Source: Serripes groenlandicus
Taxonomy: Eukaryota; Mollusca; Bivalvia; Cardiida; Cardiidae
Length of the DNA: 64,000 nt
NCBI GenBank assembly: GCA_031761405.1
Contig: JASEVX010000010.1
Span: 33,119,784 to 33,183,783 of the forward strand
Direction: 5' to 3'
Shown: positions 45,331 to 54,789 of the stretch, one piece after another
Layout: the number at the start of each line of letters is the position of its first letter
Numbering within the stretch: position 1 is the stretch's first letter
Made by a program: the position numbers and the translations under genes
The notes under the pieces: model-generated
Database searches by the model: none
Seen by the model: the letters and a program-made list of their open reading frames with translations, nothing else
What the model was told of the DNA's origin: nothing

Positions 45331-45727
45331 GAACCCTTTCCCACATACAGGCACTTTCTGACATTTCTGCAGCAGACTACAATTAAATACAATGTGGCAA
45401 AAGAAGAAGAAAATGGTATATAATGAGCAATTTCTCCTTTTGCAACAGTATTTTCAACTTTATTCAATGATTAAATGTTAATTGATAGAGGTAAGTCATA
45501 TTTTTAACCAAATGTTTTGAAAGTCGTCTGCAGCAGACAACATTTGAATACAATGTGGCAAAAGAAGAAGTAGTTGGTGGATAATGAGCAATTTCACCTT
45601 TTGCCACGAAATCTTCAACTCTATTCAATGATTTAACGTTAATTTATAGAGGTTAACTATATTTTTAACCAAAGGTTTTTGAAGTTGTCTGCTGCATACT
45701 TTACTTTTAATATGATGGAAAGTGTTA
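45331..45727. mobile_element. TTAA MITE with internal tandem duplication
   Basis: Starts GAACCCTTTCCCACATACAG. The segment from CAGCAGACTACAATTAAATAC to the GTCGTCTGCAGCAG near 45537 is repeated once (about 180 bp each, 10-15% diverged) before the end TGGAAAGTGTTAA. Confidence 0.72.
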
Positions 45728-45774
45728 AATCTATGAGCTATATTTTGGTGTTAAGTATTGAATTGACAGTCTTT

Positions 45775-45906
45775 AAATGAAGTTTAAAGCATTGTGGCAA
45801 AATGGGAAATTGCTTATTATACGCAATTTCTTCTTTTGCCACATTGTTTTAAAAGTAAAATGCTGCAGATGCTTCAATAGGTGTCTGTAAGTGGGAAAGG
45901 GTTAAA
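45775..45906. mobile_element. TTAA MITE, left part lost
   Basis: GAAATTGCTTATTATACGCAATTTC hairpin and GTGGGAAAGGGTTAA end. Confidence 0.62.
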
Positions 45907-46035
45907 CAATCTGTGATCATCATTGCCTGTTTGGATCAGACAGCATTGATGTGCAAGCAGATCTCTCTTCGCAGATATTTTGTGTTGTGAACAAGCTAAG
46001 AGTGGTTTTCCTACATGTAGTATGGTTGTAATAGG

Positions 46036-46342
46036 TTAACCCTTTCCTTCATACAGACACATTTTGACTCTTCTGCAGCAGACAATTTTGAAACCATTGT
46101 GTCAAAAGGAGAAACTTATCATGAGCAATTTCTGCTTTTTCCACAATGTTTTCAACTCTATTCAATTATTAAACTCTCATTTATGTGCATTTTTCACATT
46201 GTTACCTAGATATTTTAAAAGTCGTCTGCCGCAGATACAAACATTATGTAGAGCAAGATTTGAATGCAAAAAATGCAGGTTGATCTTGAAAAACATTGTT
46301 TGAAATTATTGGTTAAAGTCATGTACAGCAGGATAAGGGTTA
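46036..46342. mobile_element. TTAA MITE, diverged, extended right part
   Basis: TTAACCCTTTCCTTCATACAG start; GTCGTCTGCCGCAG at 46221; the end is GGATAAGGGTTA after extra sequence. Confidence 0.65.
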
Positions 46343-46469
46343 GATATAATTTGCCACATCAATTTCAAAATCCTTACCCAGATATATATGCATGACTTAT
46401 AAGTCTTCTCAATGCTAGAATTTAATTGATACATATTTTTAGTCTGATGCTTTCAAAACCAGATGACTC

Positions 46470-46684
46470 TTAACTCTTTTTCCACATACAGATGCCTTCT
46501 TATGCCTCTACAGCAGACGACTTTTGAAAAGATAATGGCAAAAGGACAAATTGCTCATGATGAGCAATTTCTCCTTTTGCCACAATCTTTTCCACTGTAT
46601 TAAAAAATAGTTTTTTCCTGTATAAAGATATTTCATATTTTTTACAAATTGTTGCGAATTTGTTGTATGTGGGAAAAGGGTTTA
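46470..46684. mobile_element. TTAA MITE, diverged, before exon 4
   Basis: TTAACTCTTTTTCCACATAC to GTATGTGGGAAAAGGGTTTAA; stem GCTCATGATGAGC perfect; 56 bases upstream of exon 4. Confidence 0.75.
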
Positions 46685-46740
46685 AATATAATATCAGTTA
46701 AATGGTTGCTTTAAAATGTTTTTATTTTTGACTATTTCAG

Positions 46741-46845
46741 GGTAATATACCACAGGCGATCTCTGTAGTACATTTGTTATCGGACAAACACACACGGTCA
46801 CTTGTGGTCAAATCTCCTATATATGATGTTCGTGCTTCATTCCAG
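46741..46845 (+). CDS. Exon 4, CRAL-TRIO/Sec14-like domain
   Basis: The acceptor GACTATTTCAG ends at 46740 and the donor GTAAGC begins at 46846. Thirty-five complete codons encode GNIPQAISVVHLLSDK and then a segment ending IYDVRASFQ. In the family this corresponds to the strand-helix after the central RG-T-I-x-D motif, where related proteins read V-x-x-V-x-x-x-x-DK. Codons are intact at both borders (phase 0/0). The preceding intron is 12.3 kb, the longest seen complete here. Confidence 0.8.
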
Positions 46846-47004
46846 GTAAGCCTAAATTTTTAATCCTTTCTAATACATTCTGATGTATCTACAGCAGACA
46901 ACTTCAGGGAACATTGCGCCAGAGGAAGAAATGGCTACAATATTTCTCCTTTGGTCACAATGTTTCAAACTATATACAGTAATTGTACTCCAATGTATTT
47001 GAGG

Positions 47005-47234
47005 TTAACCCTTTCCCTCATCCGACAATTCTGCAGCAGACGACTTTGAACATGTTTCGTCTAAATATAGAAAATCTCTATAATTGAATGGATAACCTAT
47101 GACTAAAAGTGGAAAACATTGAGTCAAAAGGAGAAATTGCTCGTTTTGAGCAATTTCTTCTTTTGTCACTATGTTTTCAAAAAGCTGTCTGCTGCAGAGG
47201 CATCAGAAAGCTTCTATATGAGGGAAAGGGTTAA
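47005..47234 (-). mobile_element. TTAA foldback MITE, full length, reverse
   Basis: 230 bp, GCTC/GAGC stem. Confidence 0.92.
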
Positions 47235-47537
47235 GACCTTTATCATGACAAATGAAGACATGTTACTGAAATCTTTGACTTTTTCGCACAAATAACTAAT
47301 CTGCATATGATAACTTTGAAAATGTTTTGGCAAAAATATGGGAAAATCTCTTTAGATGAAGATATTATCAATGAGTAGAGATTAAAACATTGTGGTAAAA
47401 GGATAAATTGCTCATTATGAGCTATTTCTCATTTTGCCACAATTTTCTCAAAAGTTGTCTGCTGCGAATGCATCAAAATATGAAAGTGTAAGGTGTTCAA
47501 GGCTAGCACTTAGCTGTAAATTACATGAACATGAGCA

Positions 47538-47761
47538 CGGGTTCGATACCCGGTTGCGGCGACATTCTTTCGGGCGATTTTTCCATCGCCTCTCACCTCT
47601 GATCTATGTGAGAAAGTAGTCAGTGGCTTCGAAAGAATGTTGTGTAAGTACTGGTGTAGGAAAGCCAGGAAAACATGGGTAGGTGCACTGACCGCCGAGA
47701 TATGACCAAAGCTGTTGAAAGCGGCGTTAAACTCCAAACAAACAAACAAACAAACAAACAA
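47538..47761 (+). mobile_element. 5'-truncated SINE with 15-bp target duplication
   Basis: Same family as 41124, starting at CGGGTTCGATACCC, so the A box is missing. ACATGAACATGAGCA is present on both sides (47523-47537 and 47762-47776); tail (CAAA)n. Confidence 0.9.
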
Positions 47762-48025
47762 ACATGAACATGAGCAATTTTCTCCTTTTCCTGCTATGTT
47801 TTTCAAAAGTATGAGTCATTTGCTGCAATGCTGTCAACAGCTTGTATGATTAGAGAAAACATTGAGTTCCTCCTGTTAATTCACTCATCATTTCAAGGTA
47901 AGAATTTACCCAGTAAATACATTGGCTCAGAATTGGCTTATCATCAATGGTATTGCTAATGATTATAATGGACATTTGTAAACCTCTAACTGTCAGCCAG
48001 CTGGTGTTTATGTGGGACCTATACC

Positions 48026-48255
48026 TTAACCCTTTCCCTCATATAGACGCTTTCTGACGCCTCTGCAGCAGACGTCTTTTTGAAAACATAGTGACAAAAG
48101 AAGAAATTGCACAAAACGTGCAATTTCTCCTTTTGCCACAATGTTTTCCACTTTTTGTCATAGGTTATCCATTCAATTATGGAGATTTTCTATGTTTTGA
48201 CAAAATACGTTCAAAGTCGTCTGCTGCAGAATTGTTGTATAAGGGAAAGGGTTAA
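48026..48255 (+). mobile_element. TTAA foldback MITE, full length
   Basis: 230 bp, GCAC/GTGC stem; its GGGAAAGGGTTAA end is repeated once more (48256-48268) before the next copy starts. Confidence 0.92.
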
Positions 48256-48264
48256 GGGAAAGGG

Positions 48265-48494
48265 TTAACCCTTTCCCACATACAACAAATCTGCCGCAGA
48301 CAACTTTAAAAATATCTAGGCAATATATTGAATTTCTCTATAAATGAAGCTGTACATATTGCATAGAGTTGAAAACATTGTGGCAAAAGGAGAAATTGAT
48401 CATTATGAGCAATTTCTCCTTTTTCTACAATGTTTTCAAAAGTCGTCTGCTGTAGAGGAGTCACAAAGCGTTTGTATATATGGGAAAGGGTTAA
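48265..48494. mobile_element. TTAA MITE, other subfamily, full length
   Basis: 230 bp from TTAACCCTTTCCCACATAC to TGGGAAAGGGTTAA; stem centred on GATCATTATGAGC. Confidence 0.85.
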
Positions 48495-48799
48495 GCAAAT
48501 GCAGTGGACTTCTGGTTTCTTTGCTGCAGATGACATGTGAAAACATTGTGAGAAAAGGAGAAATCGGTCATCATCAGCAAGTTCTCCTTTTTCTCGTAAT
48601 GTCGCAATGCTTTTCTTTAACCCCTAATTCAGTTTATTAAAGTTGTCAACATTTATCATCATTTTCCTAAGATGTGTTTGAAGCAGCCGGCTATTAACCT
48701 TTTCCCATATAGAAACAATCTGAAGCAAGCATAAATGACCCTGTAATGAAAGACCACCTGTTAACAAAGACCAGAATGTTCTCTTCCCATGTGGAATCC

Positions 48800-49016
48800 G
48801 ATGTGGTCGAGTGGTTAGCGTCGGGGATTTCGAAACCGGGTGTCCCGGGTTCGATCCCGAGCCGCGGCACTACGGTCATAGTGGAGTGCCCTTGGACAAG
48901 GCACATTTTCTAGCCTAGTACTGGTTTGTTTACCCAGGGATCATGAATAAGTAAACTGTCTCCGTGATATAACTGAAATACTGTTGAAAGCGGCGTAAAA
49001 CCCCAATAAATAAATT
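48800..49016 (+). mobile_element. tRNA-derived SINE, well preserved
   Basis: GATGTGGTCGAGTGGTTAGCG, CCCGGGTTCGATCCCGAGCC, CACTACGGTCATAGTGGAGT and (AATA)n tail. The closest copy to the 10620/19889 family consensus. Confidence 0.83.
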
Positions 49017-49045
49017 CTCTTCCCATGGGTGGTCTTATTAGTATT

Positions 49046-49276
49046 TTAACAATTCCCCTCATACAGACGCTTTCTGACGCCTCTGCAGCAGACGGCTTTT
49101 TGAAAACATAGTGACAAAAGAAGAAATTGCACAGAACGTGCAATTTCTCCTTTTGCCACAATGTTTTCCACTTTTTGTCATAGGTTATCCATTCAATTAT
49201 AGAGATTTTCTATCTTTCGACAAAATATGTTCAAAGTCGTCTGCTGCAGAATTGTCGTATGAGGGAAAGGGTTTAA
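49046..49276 (+). mobile_element. TTAA foldback MITE, full length
   Basis: TTAACAATTCCCCTCATACAG to GAGGGAAAGGGTTTAA; stem GCACAGAACGTGC. Lies about 160 bases upstream of exon 5. Confidence 0.88.
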
Positions 49277-49436
49277 CATGTGATTTCAAAGCTAACAACT
49301 CACTTAGTGATCTGCTGCAGATTTGTTATATGTGAGAGGGTTATTATGATTATATGTTCATACATGAATGAAGTCATCTGAATGAATGAATGAAGTTCAA
49401 TTAAGTTAATTAATTTTGTTTGTTTATATTTTACAG

Positions 49437-49553
49437 ATAGATCTGTTGTTATCTCCCCAGCTTCTTTCCTCGTACATATCAACCAATCAGCTTCCACCGG
49501 TGCTAGAAGGATCATTCCAATACAACCATGATGATTGGATTAGATTTCATATG
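49437..49553 (+). CDS. Exon 5, end of Sec14-like domain
   Basis: The acceptor TATATTTTACAG ends at 49436 and the donor GTATTC begins at 49554. Thirty-nine codons (phase 0/0) encode a leucine-rich helix followed by LEGSFQYNHDDWIRFHM. The L-x-G-S/C-x-x-Y-N/D-H-D/E-x-W pattern is a hallmark of the C-terminal end of the Sec14-like domain in TRIO, kalirin, DBS, SESTD1 and puratrophin relatives. This is the strongest single family signature in the window. Confidence 0.83.
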
Positions 49554-49993
49554 GTATTCTAATTACATTTCCATTAACCAATCATAATGTGTTTTACATA
49601 CATCATCTGTATTTCCTGCTAGACTTCTGTCAGTTGCTCAGCAATATATAATCTAATTTATTATAACAATAATCAAATGATAAATGAACCTCAAGCAATC
49701 TCAGTAAATCCATGAATACCATCTACAAAACGGGTGCTTGGTATGGTCCATGATAAAAAAGTAGCACTAGAATTAATTCAATTTGTTTATTATTAGACTT
49801 AGTGTCCATGTTAGACTTGAAAAACACATGTTCCTCGTCAGATATGTACATGCGTTACAAACTATGATATATAATACAAACAAATACAAACAGAATGAAA
49901 ACAAACGTACAAAGAAAAAAATATATAAAAAAAGAGAAAAGAAAAAGATTCATTATAAAAATGTGAGGTAGAATATTGACCTGAATGTTTATT

Positions 49994-50224
49994 TTAACCC
50001 TCTCCCTCATATAGACGCATTATGACGCCTCTGCAGCAGACGGATTTTTTGAAAACATAGTGACAAAAGGAGAAATTGCTCAAAACGAGCAATTTCTCCT
50101 TTTGCCACAATGTTTTTCACTTTCAGTCATAGGTTATCCATTCAATTAAAGAGATTTTCCATTTTTTGACAAAATATGTTCAAAGTCGTCTGCTGCAGAA
50201 TTGTCGTATGAGGGAAAGGGTTAA
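49994..50224 (+). mobile_element. TTAA foldback MITE, full length
   Basis: 231 bp with the most perfect central stem seen: AAAAGGAGAAATTGCTC / GAGCAATTTCTCCTTTT around loop AAAAC. Confidence 0.92.
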
Positions 50225-50299
50225 AGTAAAAATTGATTAAATAGATCAATCTAACTAAACCTTGAAATATAAATTAACAAATCTTAAAGGAGAATTGTG

Positions 50300-50467
50300 T
50301 TAACCCTTTCCGTCATACAATATTTCTGCAGCAGACGACTTTTGTTGTCAAAACATAGAAAAGTAGAAATTGCTCATTTTGACCAATTTCTTCTTTTGTC
50401 ATTATGTTTTCAAAAAGCCGTCTGCTGCAGAGGCATCAGAAAGCGTCTATATGAAGGAAAGGGTTAA
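50300..50467 (-). mobile_element. TTAA foldback MITE, internally deleted, reverse
   Basis: TTAACCCTTTCCGTCATAC to GAAGGAAAGGGTTAA, lacking the TCTCTATAATTGAATGG segment. Shares TTAA with the next copy. Confidence 0.85.
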
Positions 50468-50827
50468 TCACTTTCTCTCATGCAGACACTTTTATATGCC
50501 TCTGCAGCAGACAAATTTTGAAAACATTATAAACAATGACTCCTTTTGTCACATTGCTTTCATCTCAATTCAATAATTATTGTATTTCAATTAAAGAAAT
50601 TTTTCTTATATTGCCTTCCTTTTTAGCTCGACTTTTGAAAAAAACGAGAGCTATTGTCATGACCCTGGCGGCGTCGGTGGCGGCGGCGGCGGCGTGGTCG
50701 TCCGGTTAAGGTTTTTTGTTCAGCTCAGCTTTTTTTCTGTTTTCTATCAGTCGAGCGTCTGTGCCGTACGCTGTGCTCTTGTTTCAAAGTCGTCTTCTGC
50801 AGAGTTGTTGTATTTGGGAAAATGTTA
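50464..50827. mobile_element. TTAA MITE split by a 160-bp Helentron-like element
   Basis: TTAATCACTTTCTCTCATGC...GCCTTCCTTTT and, after the insertion, CAAAGTCGTCTTCTGCAG...TTTGGGAAAATGTTA. It ends 47 bases before exon 6. Confidence 0.8.
50624..50783 (+). mobile_element. Minimal (160-bp) Helentron-like element inserted into a TTAA MITE
   Basis: TAGCTCGACTTTTGAAAAAAAC start with AACGAGAGCT echo, a short GGCGGCGTCGGTGGCGGCGG stretch, then CAGTCGAGCGTCTGTGCC, hairpin CGTACGCTGTGCTC and CTTGTTT. No tandem core. Confidence 0.7.
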
Positions 50828-50874
50828 CGTTCTGCTTACAGAATGAATGATAAATTGTTACTTTATAATTTCAG

Positions 50875-51125
50875 AGATTTGATCCATTTGTGTCTAGTTG
50901 TCGTGCTGTTGCTAAATATCTATTAAACATCATAAAAGAGTTGTCTGTTGTCGATCAGATACCAGCCTCGGCGGAGGAGGCCTCGCATCTCGTTAATCAT
51001 CACGAAAATTTGATGAAAGCTGTGTTTGAAGATCCTCGAGTTAAAAGATTACAAAATGAAGGGGACTCTATGTATCAGTCGCTAAAAGGAGAAGAACGAA
51101 ATATTGGTCATACAGACGATTACAG
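50875..51125 (+). CDS. Exon 6, linker and start of spectrin-like helices
   Basis: The acceptor TATAATTTCAG ends at 50874 and the donor GTAATT begins at 51126. It encodes about 83 residues beginning RFDPFVSSCRAVAKYL, with a helical segment around EEASHLVNHHENLMKA and a region with PRVKRLQNEGDSMYQSL. The PR-x-x-x-L-x-x-EG-x-x-M/L pattern matches the spectrin-like repeat following the Sec14 domain in this family. The exon ends with a split codon (AG|G). A TTAA-type MITE starts only 6-7 bases inside the following intron, just beyond the donor. Confidence 0.8.
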
Positions 51126-51131
51126 GTAATT

Positions 51132-51345
51132 ATAACCCTTTCCCTCATATGGATGCATTCTGACATTTCTGCAGCAGACAGCTTATTGAAAACATGGCAA
51201 CAATAGAAGAAATTGCTCAAAACAAGCAATTTCTCCTTTTGTCACCATGTTTTCAATTCTATTATATTAGTGTACTTTCATTTAAAGGGAGATCCAATTT
51301 TGTTTGGGTATGTTTTCGAAGTTATCTGCTGCAGATTTGTTTTGT
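51132..51345. mobile_element. TTAA MITE immediately after exon 6 donor
   Basis: ATAACCCTTTCCCTCATATGG; stem GCTCAAAACAAGC; the right end is lost after CTGCTGCAGATTTG. Confidence 0.75.
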
Positions 51346-51654
51346 GGAGAAGCAATGTCCATGTGATCAGGCTAGTATAATTATGGTATAGCTCGAATCA
51401 TTTTCTGGAGCAGATCTGTAACAGAATAACAGTGTAGCAGCACTGGCTTGGTTTTCACAATAACATTTCAAATGATTAACCCTTTCCCATTTACAGACGC
51501 TGTATCAAGCCTCTACATTCAATAATTGTTGTTTTATTCAGGGGATGCTTAAGAATGCTTCACTTAATGAATTCAACATCAAAAGCTGCAAATTTGTTGT
51601 ATGACTGAAAGGGTTCATTAAGGTCACTTGTATATTCTGTATTTAATGTTTCAG

Positions 51655-51793
51655 GTACGCAATGGAGGATATATCACGGTTATATAGACATGTACAGGAA
51701 ACTATACTTAGGTTGATGAAGCTGTCCGATACCAGGCTACACAAGTTACAGAAATGTTTACAGCTCAAAGAGTTTGATGAGGAATGTAACAAG
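51655..51793 (+). CDS. Exon 7, spectrin-like helix
   Basis: The acceptor AATGTTTCAG ends at 51654 and the donor GTAAGA begins at 51794. It encodes about 46 residues from YAMEDISRLYRHVQETIL to LKEFDEECNK, a strongly amphipathic helix with regular leucines, as in spectrin-like repeats preceding the DH-PH module of Dbl-family exchange factors. Phase joins exon 6 exactly and ends on a whole codon. No convincing next exon is visible in the remaining 12 kb, so intron 7 probably runs past the right edge. By family analogy the protein would act at the membrane or cytoskeleton as a Rho-family exchange factor; that function is inferred because the catalytic domain is not in the window. Confidence 0.8.
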
Positions 51794-51824
51794 GTAAGAT
51801 ACACCAACTTTCACATAACTCGAA

Positions 51825-52086
51825 CCGCCTCAGTAGGTGTAGTGGTAGAGCATCAGCCCTGGATGCAGGAGGTCTCAGGTTTGATCCCCTGTCAAGGTCA
51901 TACGAAAGACTTTAAAAATGGTAGTAATGGCTGCCCTCTTTAGGGCTCACGGTTGCAGGGTTAGCATTACAACTGACTGGCTGGTGTCAGGATAAATGGA
52001 CCAGTAGTACTGGTAAACGCCATGATAAATCGCCATGATAACTGCAGAATTGTTGAAAGTGGAGTAAAACACCAACCAATGAAACA
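51825..52086 (+). mobile_element. tRNA-derived SINE just after exon 7
   Basis: CTCAGTAGGTGTAGTGGTAGAG head, CAGGTTTGATCCCCTG B box, GTCAGGATAAATGGACCAG, AACACCAACCAATGAAACAA tail; starts about 30 bases into intron 7. Confidence 0.8.
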
Positions 52087-52138
52087 ATCATATAACTGGA
52101 CAAAAGTGACCTGATTATGACCTTTGCACAAAGATATT

Positions 52139-52365
52139 GACCTTTTCCCACATACAGCAAATCTGCAGCAGACTTCTTTGAAAACATTTAGCGAAAACTA
52201 TGGTGAATATCTGTAAGTAAAAGTATAATTATTGAATGGAATTGAAAATAATGTGGCAAAAGGAGAAATTGCTCATGAAAAGCAATTTCTTCTCTTGCTA
52301 CAATGTATTCAAAAGTCGTCTGTAAAAGTGGCATCAAAATGCATCTGTAAGTGAGAAATGGTTAA
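52139..52365. mobile_element. TTAA MITE, diverged
   Basis: GACCTTTTCCCACATACAGC to GTGAGAAATGGTTAA. Confidence 0.68.
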
Positions 52366-52540
52366 ATTCTTATGACAAGCGTGTACCTTAACCACACTTT
52401 CCATCAACAAAACTTTGAAATACGGTGATAATATTATGGCAAAAGGAGTAACTGCTCATTATGATCAATTTCATCCATCGCCACAATGTTTTCAAAAAGT
52501 ATCTGTTGCTAATGCACAGGCGTCCGAGCTTTAATTGGAA

Positions 52541-52713
52541 CGTAATTTGTCAAAACATCTCCATAATTGAATGGATAACCTATGACAAAAAGTGGAAAAC
52601 ATTGTGACAAAAGGAGAAATTGCACGTTTTGTGCAATTTCTTCTTTTGTTACTATGTTTTCAAATAGCCGTCTGCTGCAGAGGCGTCAGAAAGCGTCTAT
52701 ATAAAGGGTTAAG
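52541..52713 (-). mobile_element. TTAA foldback MITE, left end lost
   Basis: From TAATTTGTCAAAACATC; GCAC/GTGC stem; ends GTCTATATAAAGGGTTAA. Confidence 0.8.
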
Positions 52714-52723
52714 CTACTACAAA

Positions 52724-52940
52724 TAGTCTCTCTCTATGGTTTATGTACAATAACAATAATGACGGCTATATTGTTTTCGTTTGGTATTATATAAAAATAT
52801 TATTATTATAGTACATGAACCATATAGAGAGACTTTTTTATAATAACGCGGTCCTGTATTGGATTTCCCAAATATTCTCAAACTAAAACATGATGCTCAT
52901 TATTATTATAGTATATGAACCATATAGAGAGACTATTTGA
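52724..52940. repeat. Foldback repeat with AGTCTCTCTCTATGG arms
   Basis: AGTCTCTCTCTATGGTTTATG at 52724, its inverted copy GTACATGAACCATATAGAGA at 52811, and a third arm GTATATGAACCATATAGAGA at 52911. Probably a MITE with a duplicated right arm. Confidence 0.7.
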
Positions 52941-53669
52941 ATTAACATGGTCTTGTGAGGTGGGTTTTTTTTTCAAATTTTCTCAAAAGAAAAACTTAGA
53001 GGCCTGTGTGGCTATATATTTATAATGCCTCAAAATGCGTCCGCAGGTTGGAAATGGTTAATCAAGTCTGGACTGTTTATCATTCATCTGACCATGTCTT
53101 CATTATGCAAAACAAAACATTAAGAAAAATCCATCATAATGATAGATATTTTTGCACAAAGGCCTTGAACAGGTTAATGATGTTGAACTTTTTGATAGTT
53201 TATTTTCAAACAAGACATGTGGAAAACAATTGACTGTAGAATAGCATATCAAGTAAACAGTCAGAATTCTACCAAATTAATAACATTTAGGGTAAATTAA
53301 AATAGTAGAAAATCTGGTGTAATTAAGGATAAAAAGCATTGCATGAACAAAAATAGATTTTTCCTTCAAAGCTGGCAAAAGTGCTAGGTTTTATGCTTAG
53401 GTAAAATGGATTGTAACAAGGGCACTTAACAACACTACATTGTGAAAGATAAGGTTGTGGTAGTTGTTTCCCTTTGATAAATTATATGGAGATTGAGAAT
53501 TAACCTAGATAAAACCTTCTTTTTCCCCCACATAGAAAAAATCTGCAACAGGCAACCTTGTAAATATCTGTGGATAAAGTATGGGCATCTCTCTAAATTA
53601 AAGTACATGTACTATTGTAGAAGAAAAAAAAAAAAAAAAACATTGCAGAAAAAATTGATATTTCTCATT

Positions 53670-53868
53670 ATAACTCTGTAGCAGACGGCTTTTTGAAAAC
53701 ATAGTGACAAAAGAAGAAATTGCACAAAACGTACAATTTCTCCTTTTGCCACAATGTTTTCCACTTTTTGTCATATTTTATTCATTCAATTATGGAGATT
53801 TTCTATGTTTTGACAAAATATGTTCTAAGTCGTCTGCTGCAGAATTGTCGTATGAGGGAAAGGGTTAA
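53670..53868 (+). mobile_element. TTAA foldback MITE, left end lost
   Basis: CTCTGTAGCAGACGGC start; stem GCAC/GTAC; ends GAGGGAAAGGGTTAA. Confidence 0.82.
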
Positions 53869-53988
53869 TGCCTGCTGGTTTATCTGATATTACATCATAA
53901 GGTGAGTATAATTCATGGAATACAATCTCATACACTGATATACTCACTCACCTGGGGAGCTCCAGAGATAAAACTCCGAATTTCCAGG

Positions 53989-54245
53989 TTAACCCTTTTC
54001 CTCATGTAGACGCTTTCTGACGCATCTTCAGCAGACGACTTTAGAAAACTTTGTGACAAAAGAAGAAATTGCTCAAAACGAGCAATTTCTCCTTTTGACA
54101 CAATGTTTTCAACTCTATTCAATAAGTATGTCTTTGTTAAGGGAGATTTTCCATATTTTTGTTGAGATGTTTTCAAAGTCGTCTGCTGCTGATTTGTTGC
54201 AGATTCATGTATATCAAATATGATCTGCTTGTGTGAAAGGATTAA
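53989..54245 (+). mobile_element. TTAA MITE, chimeric subfamily
   Basis: TTAACCCTTTTCCTCATGTAG; perfect GCTC/GAGC stem; the right half has an extra segment with GATCTGCTTGTGTGAAAGG. Confidence 0.78.
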
Positions 54246-54551
54246 TGTTTCAACTTCAAGTGTTTGTCTTAATGTAGGACCTATGGTTGGATCAATGCAT
54301 TGCTCTGTAGTATTTAACTTGAAAAGTCTATTATTTGCTAAAAGCATACTAGTGATTTAAAAGTATCTAAACCAACGCAACATTTGTGGAAATGAAGTAT
54401 CTATTTATAAATGCCAATTAAAAGCATACTTGAAAGTGTAAATATTTGTTATGTTCATTGACAACTTAATATGCAGATACTAGCCCCTTCGAAAGCGGCC
54501 AATGTAACTACCATAACGTAAACAAACTGTATGTTACATTGCTGCCAGCTT

Positions 54552-54781
54552 TTAACCCTTTCCCTCATACAACAATTCTGCAGCAGACGACATTGAACAG
54601 ATTTTGACAAAAAATAGAAAATCTTTATAATTGAATGGATAACCAATGACTAAAAGTGGAAAACATTGTGGCCAAAGGAGAAATTGCTCGTTTTGAGCAA
54701 TTGCTTCTTTTGTCACTATGTTTTCAAAAAGCTGTCTGCTGCAGAGGCGTCAGAAAGCGTCTATATGAGGGAAAGGGTTAA
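54552..54781 (-). mobile_element. TTAA foldback MITE, full length, reverse
   Basis: 230 bp, GCTC/GAGC stem. Confidence 0.92.
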
Positions 54782-54789
54782 ACATTTGT

